From: Luteibacter sp. UNCMF331Sha3.1
GTDB taxonomy: Bacteria > Pseudomonadota > Gammaproteobacteria > Xanthomonadales > Rhodanobacteraceae
Direction: 5' to 3'
Assembly: GCF_900109915.1 (NCBI RefSeq)
Contig: NZ_FOBU01000001.1
Location: 492,558 to 556,557 of the forward strand
DNA: 64,000 nucleotides
A program made the translations under genes and the position numbers. Below the pieces are notes generated by a model that was not told where the DNA came from, did not search any database, and saw nothing but the letters and a program-made list of their open reading frames with translations. This document shows, in pieces, positions 26,695 through 35,898 of this stretch (position 1 is the first letter of the stretch; every line of letters starts with the position of its first letter).

Positions 26695-27234
26695 TCACTT
26701 CACCGCGGAAATGGCGGCGATCGAAAGGACGTTGCTTTCGACGCTCTCGCTGGGCACGTTTTCAGGCTCGCCGTATTCGTCCAGGGCGGGAATCCGGTCC
26801 AGTACCTCGATACCGGACTGCACGTTCACGTTCACGTTCACGTTCACGTTCACGGTCGCGGTCGCGGTCGTGGGCAACGCGTACTCGCGCGACAGGTCGA
26901 TGTCCGCGCTGATGCTCTCCCCACTCGGTATTCGCGTGTAGCTCGCAGGACCCGGGCTACGGATCAGAACGGAGCGTCCGGTATAGGCCACGTCGTTCCC
27001 GGACGCGTCCGTTACATGGATCCAGCGACCGGTGGTGCGGCCGTCGGGTAGTGCGAAGACCGAATGATAAGCAAGAATGTAGGCGTCGGCGGGCCCGAAG
27101 TTGGTCGCCACCAGACGTATTCCATTCGGCGTTCCGTTTGGCGATATCGACAGTTCGACATGCGGCACGGAGGCGAATGCCGTCGTCAGGCCCGACATGG
27201 ATAACGCAAATCCCAGCAGCTTTTTTCTGCTCAT
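26695..27234 (-). CDS. Secreted N-terminal-domain paralogue of the M35 peptidase, with VN repeat
   Basis: The 179-aa protein has a short signal peptide (MSRKKLLGFALSMSGLTTAFA) and then one domain resembling residues about 31-190 of the neighbouring peptidase. WIHVTDASGNDVAYTGR, the downstream IPSGESISADIDLSREY and the same strand order are shared (the peptidase has VKDAFGNEVRYRGR and HPGDRREADVDLRVEY). No HExxH or catalytic domain follows. Near residue 130 the chain contains five consecutive Val-Asn pairs encoded by a GTGAAC hexamer array. The start is the ATG at 27234 (or GTG 27237), with no strong ribosome binding site. It could be an inhibitor or chaperone of the peptidase, or a gene-duplication remnant; this is inference. 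Confidence 0.65.
   Translation of the reverse strand: MSRKKLLGFALSMSGLTTAFASVPHVELSISPNGTPNGIRLVATNFGPADAYILAYHSVFALPDGRTTGRWIHVTDASGNDVAYTGRSVLIRSPGPASYTRIPSGESISADIDLSREYALPTTATATVNVNVNVNVNVQSGIEVLDRIPALDEYGEPENVPSESVESNVLSIAAISAVK
26821..26870. repeat. Hexanucleotide tandem repeat inside the M35 paralogue
   Basis: On the plus strand CACGTT is repeated five times perfectly (26821-26850) with a further CAC, followed by almost three copies of a second hexamer GGTCGC (26854-26870). Read on the coding strand this is (ACCGCG)n then (GTGAAC)5, giving Thr-Ala and Val-Asn runs. Unit length 6 keeps the frame, so slippage would change protein length, not switch the gene off. Confidence 0.9.
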
Positions 27235-27455
27235 CACTCGATGCCGTTAGCGTCGCACCCTGCGACAGTCGAACGGTAATCAAGAGTGGCAGTGCCCGGG
27301 AATACGGCGAATCTGAAAACGCGGCCGAGGTGACGCTCTCCCGTAACACGATTTTCGACATCGCTACTCGCCCGAGAGCGATCGGGTCGCGCACCCCCTT
27401 CCCCTCCATCCGAAGGCGCGCCATCATCGGCGAAGGGCCAAGGGGGAGTTATCGC

Positions 27456-28094
27456 ATGTCGCACGCTCAGGAACAGCAGCTGGAACGGCTGACGTTTTTC
27501 TCGGATGCGGTGTTCGCCATCGCGATCACGTTGCTGGTGATCGAGATCCATGTACCTCATCCGGTCGACGCGTCGGATGGGGCATGGGCCCACGCGCTGC
27601 TGGAACTGGTGCCGCACTTCATCGGATTCGTGCTGAGCTTCTTCGTCGTGGGGGCGTTGTGGGTGGCTCATCATCGCGTCTTCGGCCTGCTGCGCCGCTA
27701 CGATCCAGGGATCGTGTGGCCGAACCTGCTCCTGCTCATGGCCGTGGCCTTCATGCCGTTCTCGTCGTCGCTGATGAGTACGCACCCTACCGAACGCGTG
27801 CCGGAATGGTTCTACGCCGGAAACCTGCTGGTGGCCGGATTGCTGCAGCATTGGCTGTTCCGGCGCGCGCTGAAGGCCCCGTTCCTGCGCGAAGACGTCG
27901 AGGAGGAAACCGTCGCGACGACCTTGCGCCGGACCCTCGCCCTTCCGCTGATGGCGACGATCGCCGCCCTGCTCGCCATCCGCTGGCCGGGGCCGAGCAA
28001 TCTTCCGCTGATGCTGATGCCGTTGGCGGTCCGGTGGTTTGCACGGACGGCCAGGCGTCGCCCGGTGAAACCCGTTCCCGATCAGGCGACGTGA
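27456..28094 (+). CDS. TMEM175-family (DUF1211) potassium channel-like protein
   Basis: The 212-aa membrane protein begins RLTFFSDAVFAIAITLLVIEI, the FSD-containing first-helix signature of bacterial TMEM175 channels, in which this helix lines the pore. About six hydrophobic segments follow, the number in one TMEM175 repeat; bacterial members assemble as tetramers. Other family features are VGALWVAHHRVF and LLLLMAVAFMPFSSSLM. The ATG at 27456 has AGGGGGAG upstream; the longer open frame to 27051 is not needed. A basic tail (RTARRRPVKP) ends the protein. It stands alone between minus-strand genes. Ion selectivity cannot be read from sequence. Confidence 0.85.
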   Translation: MSHAQEQQLERLTFFSDAVFAIAITLLVIEIHVPHPVDASDGAWAHALLELVPHFIGFVLSFFVVGALWVAHHRVFGLLRRYDPGIVWPNLLLLMAVAFMPFSSSLMSTHPTERVPEWFYAGNLLVAGLLQHWLFRRALKAPFLREDVEEETVATTLRRTLALPLMATIAALLAIRWPGPSNLPLMLMPLAVRWFARTARRRPVKPVPDQAT

Positions 28095-28125
28095 CCTCGA
28101 GCGGTCGCCCGCCCGGCGGCCGCTT

Positions 28126-28686
28126 CTACAGATGCGTGTTTCCGATGGCCCGGAGCACCTCGGGCGTGAAGCGCGGATCGTCGGGTGCGAGACCCGGGCC
28201 GAGGCGCGCGGTGATTTCCTGCAGCACCCAGCCGTTCCCATCGGGGTCGCTGAAGGAAAGGTAGGAACCGTAGCTGCGACGCTGCGGATTGGGGCCAGTC
28301 GCGATCTTCAGGCGATCCACGTGGTGGAACACGCCGCCCTCGTCGTGAAACGGACCGAAGACCTCGACGCCTCGTGACGACAGGTCCTCCCGGGCCGCCT
28401 CGATGTCGGGGACGATAAGATGCACGGCCTGCGTCGATCCGGGCGCGGCGTTCGTAATCCCGCGGCCGATCATGATCGAGCAGTCCGAATCCGGCGGCGT
28501 GAACTGGATGACGCGATAGCCATCCTCGCCGGCGAAATCGATGTCGAGTCGCCAGCCGAGTCGCGCGTAGAACCGCTTCGATACGTCCGGATCCGCCACC
28601 GGCAGCACGACGATTTCGATACGCATACTTGTTCCGGGCGCCGGCGCGACCGCCGGTGATTCGTTCGATGCGGTGCGCTCGCTCAT
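28126..28686 (-). CDS. VOC superfamily (glyoxalase/bleomycin resistance fold) protein
   Basis: The 186-aa protein shows a single-chain pair of beta-alpha-beta-beta-beta modules: IEIVVLPVADPDVSKRFYARLGWRLDIDF, then VHLIVPDIEAAREDLSSRGVEVFGPF and YLSFSDPDGNGWVLQEI. The last is the standard C-terminal VOC strand with its metal-ligand Glu position. About 20 N-terminal residues (SERTASNESPAVAPAPGTS) are a disordered extension before the fold. A GGAGAGGGAC lies just upstream of the ATG. Substrate is not predictable; members include dioxygenases, lyases and drug-binding proteins. It converges on the TMEM175-like gene and is separated by 148 bp from the last gene of the chemotaxis operon. Confidence 0.85.
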   Translation of the reverse strand: MSERTASNESPAVAPAPGTSMRIEIVVLPVADPDVSKRFYARLGWRLDIDFAGEDGYRVIQFTPPDSDCSIMIGRGITNAAPGSTQAVHLIVPDIEAAREDLSSRGVEVFGPFHDEGGVFHHVDRLKIATGPNPQRRSYGSYLSFSDPDGNGWVLQEITARLGPGLAPDDPRFTPEVLRAIGNTHL

Positions 28687-28834
28687 GTCCCTCTCCGGCG
28701 GAAAGTCGTCAGACCCGACCGCCGACGCTACGCCGTCATGCGCAGGATGTCGCTAAACTTTGGCGTGGAAAGGCGGTCGACGCACACCGACGCGAGCGCT
28801 GCGGCCAAACGGGGTCACGCATGCGCAAGTGGAC

Positions 28835-29242
28835 TCAGCGGGGCGAATGCAGCCGGTGGAGCAATTCGGCTTCCGTCAGCGAGATACCGCAGGTATCGGC
28901 GATGTCCTGCGGGCTGGCACCCTGTCGCGCGAGGCGTTGCGCTAGCGCGAGGGCGCGATCGTTCGTGGCGCCAGCGTCGCCGGCGACGCTGACCGTCGGC
29001 GTGCGGCGCACCTGATCTTCGATGTCGCCCAGGCGATGATCGAGGCGACGCAGCATGCCGGCGAGGGCTTCGGTGGACATCGCCACCTCGGAGGCCGGCG
29101 TCTCGTCTTCGGCCGGGGGCTGCGCGACCGGCTCGGCGCGCGGAGCCGGCGCGGCGCGGCTCATCCGCCGGAAGACCAACAGCAGGCCGACCAGGTTCAG
29201 GACCGCGAGGGCGATCAGCACATATCCGATGGCGGCGTTCAT
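28835..29242 (-). CDS. DUF2802 membrane-anchored protein at end of chemotaxis operon
   Basis: The 135-aa protein has one N-terminal transmembrane helix (AAIGYVLIALAVLNLVGLLLVF), a Pro/Ala-rich linker, a short coiled coil (EALAGMLRRLDHRLGDIEDQVRR), and a C-terminal helix-turn-helix-like DUF2802 segment (ALALAQRLARQGASPQDIADTCGISLTEAELLHRLH). DUF2802 genes are regularly found next to cheW in gammaproteobacterial flagellar clusters, and the function is unknown. It lies 83 bp after cheW on the same strand and is the last gene of the island. A frame-shifted ORF at 28815-29273 is the shadow; this frame has the sensible protein features. Confidence 0.8.
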   Translation of the reverse strand: MNAAIGYVLIALAVLNLVGLLLVFRRMSRAAPAPRAEPVAQPPAEDETPASEVAMSTEALAGMLRRLDHRLGDIEDQVRRTPTVSVAGDAGATNDRALALAQRLARQGASPQDIADTCGISLTEAELLHRLHSPR

Positions 29243-29325
29243 GCAGGTGGCACTCCGTGGGTTCGCGGCACACGGTAACGTAATGGGCGAGATTTTCGAA
29301 GGGTAGCCGTACCCTGCGACGAGAC

Positions 29326-29766
29326 TCAGGCGCGGCAGAGCTTCGGGACGTCGACGAGCGCGATGAACCCGTCGTCGCGCGTGATGACGCCGCTGACCGG
29401 ATCGTCGCGTCGTTCGGCGCGTCCGGGCGGCGGAGGCGCGACGTCGTCGGGCTCGAAAGTGAGCATGTCGCCGATCACGTCGATGCGCATGCCGACCACC
29501 GTGCCGGCATCGTCGAACACGATGACGCGATGGGCGTCTTCCGCGCCGTTCTCCTGGGCGCCCTCGAGCCCGAAGCGGCGCCGGCCGTCGAGCACGGGCA
29601 CGATCTGGCCACGGAGGTTGACGATACCGAGCACGTCGTCCGGTGCACCCGGCACCGGTGTGATGTCGCCGGGCTTGATCACTTCGCGCACGCTCGCGAG
29701 GGACACCGCGTAGCGCTGCCCTTTCAGCGAGAAGCCCAGCCAGGCGCCGCGTTGGATGTCGGTCAC
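29326..29766 (-). CDS. cheW: Chemotaxis coupling protein CheW
   Basis: The 146-aa protein links chemoreceptors to the CheA kinase. It shows the CheW core: WLGFSLKGQRYAVSLASVREVI, then LGIVNLRGQIVPVLDGRRRFG, VIVFDDAGTVVGMRIDVIGDML and FIALVDVPKL. The start is GTG 29766, overlapping the previous stop as GTGA, with AAGGAA 8 bases upstream; an ATG at 29790 is an alternative that would add 8 residues. It is the second of two adjacent CheW-domain genes. A Pro/Arg-rich insert (APPPPGRAERRDD) lies in the loop before the last strands. Confidence 0.93.
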   Translation of the reverse strand: MTDIQRGAWLGFSLKGQRYAVSLASVREVIKPGDITPVPGAPDDVLGIVNLRGQIVPVLDGRRRFGLEGAQENGAEDAHRVIVFDDAGTVVGMRIDVIGDMLTFEPDDVAPPPPGRAERRDDPVSGVITRDDGFIALVDVPKLCRA

Positions 29767-30331
29767 GGACCCAGTTCCTTTTCCAGCCATTGGACGAGCG
29801 CCGTGGTACCGACCACGCCGCATTTCGGTTCGAGTGACATGCCGGCGAGCCACGGGCGCGTCGCGGCGCCGTGACGCCACTGGATCGCCTCGGGGGACAG
29901 CTCCACGGGTTCTTCGTCGACGACGCAGGCGAGTGCCCAGACGCGGTCGCGCAGGATCACCAGTGTCGATACGGGAGCGCCCCCCATGTCGGGCGACAGC
30001 ACCGCGGCAAGGTCGGCCACGCGGGCTTCGCCGCTGGGATGCCGCCAGCGACCCAGGCAGATCGGGTTGTTCGAACTGGGCGGCGACAACGGCGGCATCG
30101 GCAGGAGATGCGTCACGTCCGCCATCGGCACCGCGAGCTTGACGCCCGCCGCGACGCAGAGAAGGTATCGGGCATCGGCCGAGGTGGTGCTGCCTTCGTC
30201 GGCGGCGTTGCGCCACGGATCGATCGCCACCACCCGCACGTCGGCCACCTCGGCCTGCGCGACGGCCACGGGCGTCAGCATCTCGGCGAGATAGTCGGCG
30301 ACGATCTGCTCGGCGTCCTGCATCGCGCGCA

Positions 30332-30335
<4 letters not shown>
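29763..30335 (-). CDS. CheW-domain protein (divergent second coupling protein)
   Basis: The 190-aa protein begins with an amphipathic helix (MMRAMQDAEQIVADYLAEMLTP), a variable linker, and then a divergent CheW domain (about 70-185: ARYLLCVAAGVKLAVPMADVTHLLPM, then GRWRHPSGEARVADLAAVLSP, VWALACVVDEEPVELSP and a C-terminal amphipathic helix). It overlaps parA as ATGA and cheW as GTGA. An equivalent CheW-like gene next to parA and cheW exists in Pseudomonas and Vibrio, where in Vibrio the ParP protein with a CheW-like domain places chemosensory arrays with ParC. A similar array-localisation role is a reasonable inference given the ParA neighbour. Confidence 0.8.
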
Positions 30336-31119
<784 letters not shown>

Positions 31120-31120
<1 letters not shown>

Positions 31121-32022
31121 CAGTGCGCTCCCTCGGCGACGCGGTCGGCGTCGCTGTAGAACCGGGCCGGCGCCGCCTTGTCGCTCATCACCACGATCAG
31201 CACACGGCGATTACGATTGCGCCCCTCGTCCGTGTCGTTGTTGGTGGTGGGACGGAACTCGCCCCAGCCGATGATGCCGACGCGGTGCGGATCCACGCCC
31301 GTCGTCGTGATCAGTCGCGCGACCGTGGCCGCACGCGCGGCCGACAACTCCCAGTTCGACGGGAACAGCGTCGTGGCGATCGGCGTGTTGTCCGTGTAGC
31401 CCTCGATACGCATCGCGTTCGGGAACGGCGCGAGAATCCCCGCGAGCTTGCGCAGCACGTCTTCCGCCGCGGGCTGGAGTTTCGCCACGCCTACGGGGAA
31501 GAGGATATCGGTGCGCACTTCGATCTCGAGCCAGTCCTGCGTCTGCCGCACACTGACCATGCTCTTGTCGATGAGCGGCTTCATCGCCCGCTTCACTTCG
31601 TCGGAGATCTGACTGAGGCTGGCACTTTCCGTCTTGCCTACCGTCGTGTTGGCGGCGGTGGCGGTGTTGATGCTGGCGGCTTCCTGGCGTTCCGTGGCCG
31701 CCCCTTCGTGGCCGGGCAGCGGCAGATTGCGCGGCGGGATCGGAACGTCGATCTTCGCGATCGGCGCGGCCGTCGGGGCGCGCGACTGGTTCGGAAGCGG
31801 CACCTGCGCCGCCGGCGTGGCGTCGCGGATTGGCTCGATCACCTTGCCCGTACCGTTGAAGGCCTCATTGATCGACTGGGCCATCACGCGGAACTTCGTT
31901 TCGTTCACGGCGGACACGGCGTACATCACCACGAACAGAGCGAGCAGCAACGTGATCAGATCGCCGTAGGGAATCGCCCAGCGCTCGTGATTGATGTGTT
32001 CTTCGTGGTGACGGCGCTTCAC
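31120..32022 (-). CDS. motD: Flagellar stator protein MotD (MotB family)
   Basis: The 300-aa protein has a short basic cytoplasmic tail (KRRHHEEHINHERW) and one transmembrane helix with the proton-binding Asp (AIPYGDLITLLLALFVVMYAVS). A Pro/Ala-rich periplasmic linker follows, then a C-terminal OmpA-like peptidoglycan-binding domain (MRIEGYTDNTPIATTLFPSNWELSAARAATVARLI and GWGEFRPTTNNDTDEGRNRNRRV). It pairs with MotC to form an ion-driven stator. It starts at GTG 32022, overlapping motC as GTGA. The MotD rather than MotB label comes from the neighbours (motC, parA, cheW) as in Pseudomonas. Confidence 0.92.
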
Positions 32023-32759
32023 GAGAGGAACCCCTGGAGCTTGCTCTCGATGTGTCGCGGGTTGTCGCCCTGCGCGATGGAGACGAGTCCCTCGACGAGG
32101 ATTTCGCGCATCTGCGAACGCCGGCGCGCGAGGCCCTTGAGGCGCGAGGCCATCGGTAGCGCGAGCAGATTCGCCAGCCCGATGCCGTAGATCGTGGCGA
32201 CGAACGCCGCCGCGATGCCGTGGCCGAGCTTGCTCGGCTCGGCGAGGTTCTGCATGACGGACATCAGGCCCATGACGGCACCGATGATGCCCATCGTCGG
32301 CGAGTACGCGCCAGCGTTTTCGAAGACCTTGGCGGCCTCGATGTCCGTGTGCTCCCGCGCGAAAACTTCGACCTCGAGCACCGATCGCATCGCGTCGGGC
32401 TCCGTGCCGTCGACGAGCAGCTGCAGCCCTTTGCGGATGAAGGGATCGGCTTCGCGCTCGATGGCCGGTTCGAGACCGAGCAGGCCGGTACGCCGGGAAA
32501 TTTCGCTCCAGCCGACGATGCGGCTGACGAGGTTCTCGGATTCGATGTCCGGTGGGCGATAGACCCACGGCAGCATGCTCCACGCGCGCTTGAGCACGGC
32601 GCCGGGCGTCTGCACGAGCAGGGCCGCGAACGTACCGAGGAAGACGATCACGAACGCGGCCGGGTTCCAGAGGGCATCGAGGCTCGAGCCCTTGAGGATG
32701 GTGCCGACGATGATGACCACGAAGGCCAGGATCGTCCCGACGACGCTCACGATATCCAT
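32019..32759 (-). CDS. motC: Flagellar stator protein MotC (MotA family)
   Basis: The 246-aa protein is the ion-channel partner of MotD. Four transmembrane segments are visible: two at the N-terminus (DIVSVVGTILAFVVIIVGTIL and FVIVFLGTFAALLVQ) and two later (SPTMGIIGAVMGLMSVMQNL and HGIAAAFVATIYGIGLANLLALPMA). The conserved cytoplasmic loop between them (IRKGLQLLVDGTEPDAMRSVLEVEV) contacts the FliG torque helix. The shared MotA signature GAYSPTMGIIGAVMGL is intact. It begins one base after the cheA stop, so translation is likely coupled. Confidence 0.94.
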   Translation of the reverse strand: MDIVSVVGTILAFVVIIVGTILKGSSLDALWNPAAFVIVFLGTFAALLVQTPGAVLKRAWSMLPWVYRPPDIESENLVSRIVGWSEISRRTGLLGLEPAIEREADPFIRKGLQLLVDGTEPDAMRSVLEVEVFAREHTDIEAAKVFENAGAYSPTMGIIGAVMGLMSVMQNLAEPSKLGHGIAAAFVATIYGIGLANLLALPMASRLKGLARRRSQMREILVEGLVSIAQGDNPRHIESKLQGFLS

Positions 32760-32760
32760 A

Positions 32761-34815
32761 TCAGACAGCCATCCTCAGTGTCGGCAGCACCTGGCCGCCG
32801 TCGTCGGCCAGGCCGGCGAGATCGAGTACGAGCGCGATGCGTCCGTCGCCCGTGATGGTGGCACCCGCGATGCCCGGCACGTCCTTGAGGAAAGGGCCGA
32901 GCGGCTTGGCCATGACGTCTTCGCGGCCGATCACCTCGTCGACGAGACAGCCGAGCGTCTGGTGCCCGATCTGCACCACCACGACGTGCCCGCCCCTGCC
33001 TGCCCCGCCCGCCCAGCGACCGAGGTCGGCGAGCGGCAGCGCACGCTGGCGATGGGCCGCGACGGTGCGTCCGTCGAGCTCCTGGATCTGGCCCGGCACG
33101 AGTTCGAACACTTCGGCCACGTTCGACATGGGCAGTGAAAGCAGACGCGAGCCGACGCGCACCATCAGCACGCGGAGGATCGCGAGGGTCAGCGGCACCG
33201 AGAGACGGACGGTGCTTCCATGTCCCACGCGCGAATCGATCGACAGTGTGCCGCCAAGCTCGACGATCTTGGTCTTGACCACGTCCATGCCGACGCCACG
33301 ACCGGAAATGTCGGAGACCTGGCTGGCCGTGGAGAAGCCCGGACGGAACACGATCTCGTAGCACTCGCGCTCGTCGAGGCGAGCGGCCTGCTCTTCATCG
33401 AGCAAGCCCTTTTCCACGGCCTTGCGACGCAGGACCTCGGGGTCCATCCCCTTGCCGTCGTCGGTGACGGTAATGACGATGCGGTCGCCGAACTGTCCGG
33501 CCGCGAGGCGAACGGTGCCGTTACGCGATTTGCCTGCGCGCTCCCGCGCCTCGGGCATCTCGATGCCGTGGTCGACCGCGTTGCGCAGCAGGTGCACGAG
33601 CGGATCGGCCAGCGCCTCCACCACCGTGCGGTCGATGTCGGTGTCCTCGCCCTCGGTGACGAGCTCGATTTCCTTGCCCAGCTGCCGCGCGAGGTCGCGC
33701 ACGATGCGCGGGAATCGCGAGAACAGCTTGCCGACGGGCTGCATGCGCATGCGCAGCACGGCGTTCTGGAGGTCTTCCGCCACGCGCTCGAGTTCGCCGA
33801 TCGCGCGTTCCATCGGATCGTTGGTGCCGCGCGGCGCGAGGTTGGCGAGACGGTTACGGACGAGCACGAGCTCGCCCGCGGCGTCGACCAGTCCATCCAG
33901 GCGGTGGGTGTCGACGCGGACCGTGGTGTCGGCTGCGGCGGTGGCGCGCTTTTCGGTGGGTTTGGCGGGTTTCGGCGCAGACGCCGCTTCGGCGTGCGGG
34001 ACCGGGACGACCGGCGTCGCAGCCAGGTCCCCTCCTGCGGGCGCGCCCGCAGCCGGCACGGCGGCCGCGATAGAAGCCGGTGCGACGGCGCCGGGGGCGG
34101 CCGTGCCGTGGAGGCTGTCGAGCAGCGCTTCGAATTCGTCGTCGCTGATCGCGTTCGGATCGGCGGGAGGCGGCGGCGCGCTCACTACCACTGCAGGCGC
34201 GATGTCCGCCGCTTCGGTGCCGGGCGCGCCGGTGCCGTAGAGCGAATCGAGAAGGGCTTCGAATTCGTCGTCGGAGATGGTGCCCGACGATGCGGGCGCC
34301 GGCGCGCGATCGCTGCGCGCCGCGTCGAGCATCGCTTCGAACTCGTCCTCGATCGGATCGTGCGGTGCCGCCGACGGCTGCGCGGGCGCGGTGACGGGGA
34401 CCGCCAGCGCGACGGGCGCGGCGGAGGCCGCGCGACCCGGAATCAGCAGACGGTCGAGCAGCGAGCGCGGCGCCGGCTCGATCGGGACGGCGCCGTCCGC
34501 GGCGCGCATCATGTCGTTGAGCAGGTCGAGCGACTCCAGCAGCGCGTCCATGAAGCCGGCATCGAGCACGATCGCACCGTTGCGGGCCTCGTTGAGGAGG
34601 TCCTCGGCGCGATGGCACAGCTCGACCATCGGGTTCAGGCCAAGAAAGCCCGCCCCGCCCTTGACGGTATGGAACGCACGGAAGACCGCGTTCAGCAGCT
34701 CGACGTCGCCCGGCGACGACTCGAGGTCCACGAGCTGTTCGCCCAGGCTCTCGAGCAGTTCGCGCGCTTCGATCAGGAAGACGTTGAGAAGCTCGTTGTC
34801 CAGCTCGACGCTCAC
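32761..34815 (-). CDS. cheA: Chemotaxis histidine kinase CheA, P2 replaced by a repeat-bearing linker
   Basis: The 684-aa kinase autophosphorylates and passes phosphate to CheY. Domain order: a single Hpt domain with phospho-His49 (AFHTVKGGAGFLG), a 200-residue Pro/Ala-rich linker, the dimerisation helices (VRVDTHRLDGLVDAAGELVLVRNRL), an HATPase domain (LVHLLRNAVDHGIE, DDGKGMDPE and GRGVGMDVV), and a C-terminal CheW domain. I do not see a folded P2 domain. Instead the linker holds three related motifs at about 155-165, 180-193 and 223-236 (TISDDEFEALLDSLYG and relatives) that resemble the CheY-binding ends of FliM and CheZ. The start is GTG 34815, five bases after the cheZ stop. cheB does not follow; motC does. 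Confidence 0.95.
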   Translation of the reverse strand: MSVELDNELLNVFLIEARELLESLGEQLVDLESSPGDVELLNAVFRAFHTVKGGAGFLGLNPMVELCHRAEDLLNEARNGAIVLDAGFMDALLESLDLLNDMMRAADGAVPIEPAPRSLLDRLLIPGRAASAAPVALAVPVTAPAQPSAAPHDPIEDEFEAMLDAARSDRAPAPASSGTISDDEFEALLDSLYGTGAPGTEAADIAPAVVVSAPPPPADPNAISDDEFEALLDSLHGTAAPGAVAPASIAAAVPAAGAPAGGDLAATPVVPVPHAEAASAPKPAKPTEKRATAAADTTVRVDTHRLDGLVDAAGELVLVRNRLANLAPRGTNDPMERAIGELERVAEDLQNAVLRMRMQPVGKLFSRFPRIVRDLARQLGKEIELVTEGEDTDIDRTVVEALADPLVHLLRNAVDHGIEMPEARERAGKSRNGTVRLAAGQFGDRIVITVTDDGKGMDPEVLRRKAVEKGLLDEEQAARLDERECYEIVFRPGFSTASQVSDISGRGVGMDVVKTKIVELGGTLSIDSRVGHGSTVRLSVPLTLAILRVLMVRVGSRLLSLPMSNVAEVFELVPGQIQELDGRTVAAHRQRALPLADLGRWAGGAGRGGHVVVVQIGHQTLGCLVDEVIGREDVMAKPLGPFLKDVPGIAGATITGDGRIALVLDLAGLADDGGQVLPTLRMAV

Positions 34816-34820
34816 GGTGC

Positions 34821-35468
34821 TCAGAAGCCGAATTCGCTGAGCAGGCGATCCACTTCGTCCTGGCTCACCTTGTCGGCCGCCGGTGCCGCGCCGCCGGCGA
34901 GCGAGCCCGTCAGCCGCACCAGTTCGACCAGGGACGATTCCACCTTGGCCATGAACGCCTCCACCTGCGCGACGCGCTGGCCCGAGAGGTCCTGCCACGA
35001 CTGCGCCTCGACCATTTCGCCGAAGCCGATGTCGCAGCTCTGCGCGAAGTCGCCGACGCGCACGGCGAGCGACGTCGCGTGGGTCGCGAACGCGGGGTCG
35101 GCATGATCGAGCACCAGCACCTCGTCGGCCTGGCGCGCGAGCGCCTGCGCCTGCGGGCGCAGCTTTTCGCTGAAATCGAGCGTGCGATGCGCGGCCTGCG
35201 AGCTCATTTCGAGCACGTCGCGGAGGTGCTTGCGCGCGTCGCTCATGTTGCCCGGCACGCCATCGGTGGAAATGTCGGCGGCCAGGCGGCGGGCGGACTC
35301 GTGCAGGTCGCGCGCGAGGTGGCCGAGCGCCATGAACAGGTGCTGTTCGCGCGTGCGCAGCAGGTTGTCGAGCGCCTTCTCGAAGGCGACGCTGTCGTCG
35401 GCGTCGAGCAACTCGCGCAGTTCGGGAGCCACGTCGTGGCCGCTGGAGAGCATCGTGTTCATCGTCAT
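34821..35468 (-). CDS. cheZ: CheY-P phosphatase CheZ
   Basis: The 215-aa, mostly helical protein accelerates dephosphorylation of CheY-P. The catalytic helix motif AQSWQDLSGQRVAQVEAFM corresponds to the QDLTGQ region of E. coli CheZ that inserts a Gln into the CheY active site. The C-terminal KVSQDEVDRLLSEFGF matches the CheY-binding tail of E. coli CheZ. A Gly/Ala/Pro linker (GSLAGGAAPAADK) separates them. It is two bases upstream of the cheA unit and two bases after cheY. CheZ is limited to beta- and gammaproteobacteria with this flagellar type. Confidence 0.94.
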   Translation of the reverse strand: MTMNTMLSSGHDVAPELRELLDADDSVAFEKALDNLLRTREQHLFMALGHLARDLHESARRLAADISTDGVPGNMSDARKHLRDVLEMSSQAAHRTLDFSEKLRPQAQALARQADEVLVLDHADPAFATHATSLAVRVGDFAQSCDIGFGEMVEAQSWQDLSGQRVAQVEAFMAKVESSLVELVRLTGSLAGGAAPAADKVSQDEVDRLLSEFGF

Positions 35469-35470
35469 CC

Positions 35471-35860
35471 TTAGCCGGCAGCCGCGGCGAGCCGCTCGAA
35501 GATCTTGTCCAGTTTTTCCTTCAGCGTGACTGCCGTGAACGGCTTGACCACGTAGCCGTTCACGCCACTCTGCGCGGCGGCGATGATCTGGTCGCGGTTG
35601 TTCTCGGCCGTGACCATCAGCACCGGCATCGACTTCAGACCGGCGTCGGCGCGGATGGCGCGCAGCAGGTCGATGCCCGTCATGTTGGGCATGTTCCAGT
35701 CGGTGACCACGAGGTCGAAGGGTTGCGCACGCAGCATCGCGAGCGCCGCGTTGCCGTCTTCCGCCTCCTGGATCAGGGTGTTGGTGAAGCCGAGCTCCAC
35801 CAGCAGGTTCCTGACGATGCGTCGCATGGTGGAGAAATCGTCCACCACGAGGATCTTCAT
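35471..35860 (-). CDS. cheY: Chemotaxis response regulator CheY
   Basis: The 129-aa single-domain receiver has Asp7/Asp8 (VVDDFS), phospho-acceptor Asp54 (VVTDWNMP), Thr84 (LMVTAENN) and Lys106 (VVKPFTA). Phospho-CheY binds FliM to switch motor direction. [14 protein letters not shown] near the start and the N-terminal ATG at 35860 match the family; the longer open frame to 35968 is discarded. The ribosome binding site is poor (GGACAAGAAC before the ATG). It follows fliA by 38 bp and leads the cheYZA-motCD unit. Confidence 0.96.
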   Translation of the reverse strand: MKILVVDDFSTMRRIVRNLLVELGFTNTLIQEAEDGNAALAMLRAQPFDLVVTDWNMPNMTGIDLLRAIRADAGLKSMPVLMVTAENNRDQIIAAAQSGVNGYVVKPFTAVTLKEKLDKIFERLAAAAG

Positions 35861-35898
35861 GTTCTTGTCCAAAACTCGTCTCCGCCTTGCTGCAGCGT

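Noticed and set aside
28815-29273. 152-codon ORF overlapping the DUF2802 gene
   Set aside because: Its frame lacks the membrane helix and conserved C-terminal helix; the 28835-29242 frame has both.
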